A stretch of 14,715 nucleotides of DNA. It comes from JAHJQQ01 sp032907525. Its GTDB lineage: Bacteria; Pseudomonadota; Gammaproteobacteria; Thiohalobacterales; Thiohalobacteraceae. The notes under the pieces were generated by a model. The model was not told where the DNA came from, made no database searches, and was given only the letters and a program-made list of their open reading frames with translations. Below, in pieces: positions 13,746-14,715 of the stretch (position 1 is the stretch's first letter; each line of letters starts with the position of its first letter). Both the position numbers and the translations under genes were made by a program. The stretch spans positions 1 to 14,715 of the forward strand of contig JAJJPM010000108.1 in assembly GCA_032907525.1 (NCBI GenBank), written 5' to 3'.

Positions 13746-13828
13746 GGGGCTAGGTTCTAGGGGCTAGGGCCGAGGGAACCCCTTTCCCTTTCTCCTTCCC
13801 CTCGGCCCTAGCACCTCGGCCCTAGCAC
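13746..13828. repeat. Heptad inverted-repeat element, copy 3
   Basis: Left arm 13746-13773 is GGGGCTA, GGTTCTA, GGGGCTA, GGGCCGA. Right arm 13801-13828 is CTCGGCC, CTAGCAC, CTCGGCC, CTAGCAC. There are four 7-base units per arm with a 27-base pyrimidine-rich spacer. It fills the space between the convergent anti-sigma gene and the groEL terminator, starting six bases after the anti-sigma stop. Confidence 0.85.
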
Positions 13829-13833
13829 CTCGC

Positions 13834-13866
13834 AAAAAAAGAAGCCCCGGCATGAACCGGGGCTTC
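13834..13866 (-). terminator. Intrinsic terminator of groEL
   Basis: On the minus strand a perfect 10-bp stem GAAGCCCCGG / CCGGGGCTTC with a 6-base loop is followed by seven T residues (13840-13834). It lies about 28 bases after the groEL stop. From the plus strand the hairpin is followed only by a weak TCTGTCTT, so termination of the anti-sigma transcript there would be less efficient. Confidence 0.92.
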
Positions 13867-13894
13867 TCTGTCTTACACCGAACGGAACAGAAAT

Positions 13895-14715
<821 letters not shown>

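Overview
The window is high-GC bacterial DNA (roughly two thirds G+C). Its protein families and gene order point to a gammaproteobacterium, probably a Chromatiales/Ectothiorhodospiraceae-like lineage. That assignment is inference from the proteins (PilU, GlnE, IlvE, GroEL) and from the order glnE-ilvE-glycosyltransferases, which resembles the glnE-ilvE-waa locus of Pseudomonas. No marker gene fixes the genus.

Layout. Positions 1-10600 are read on the minus strand. In transcription order they hold glnE (GlnA adenylyltransferase/deadenylase), ilvE (branched-chain aminotransferase), a small CHCC zinc-finger protein, an ELM1/GtrOC1-like putative glycosyltransferase, and then a cluster of a GT4 glycosyltransferase, an O-antigen ligase-like membrane protein, two more GT4 enzymes and a GT9 (heptosyltransferase-like) gene cut by the window edge. 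The last four are joined by short stop/start overlaps or near-overlaps and look like one translationally coupled operon for lipopolysaccharide or other cell-surface glycan assembly. Positions 10969-13739 are read on the plus strand: a lone pilU (type IV pilus accessory retraction ATPase), then a two-gene unit of an ECF-type sigma factor and a membrane anti-sigma-like protein. The C-terminal half of that second protein is a DsrE-like domain. The C-terminal half of groEL comes in from the right edge on the minus strand and ends at a strong intrinsic terminator.

The intergenic regions carry at least four families of inverted or palindromic repeats: (1) a 32-bp-arm CCACGGAA-rich element (two copies); (2) a GTAGGGTGCGTCG-type element (three copies and a half copy); (3) a GGGGACAGACTT palindrome, two copies of which flank one copy of family 2; and (4) an element built of exactly four tandem 7-bp units in each of two inverted arms (three copies). 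Family 4 flanks the zinc-finger gene on both sides and impinges on coding ends.

The most interesting items are the sigma/anti-sigma pair, whose predicted extracytoplasmic sensor is a DsrE-like domain with a conserved cysteine, and the heptad inverted-repeat element.
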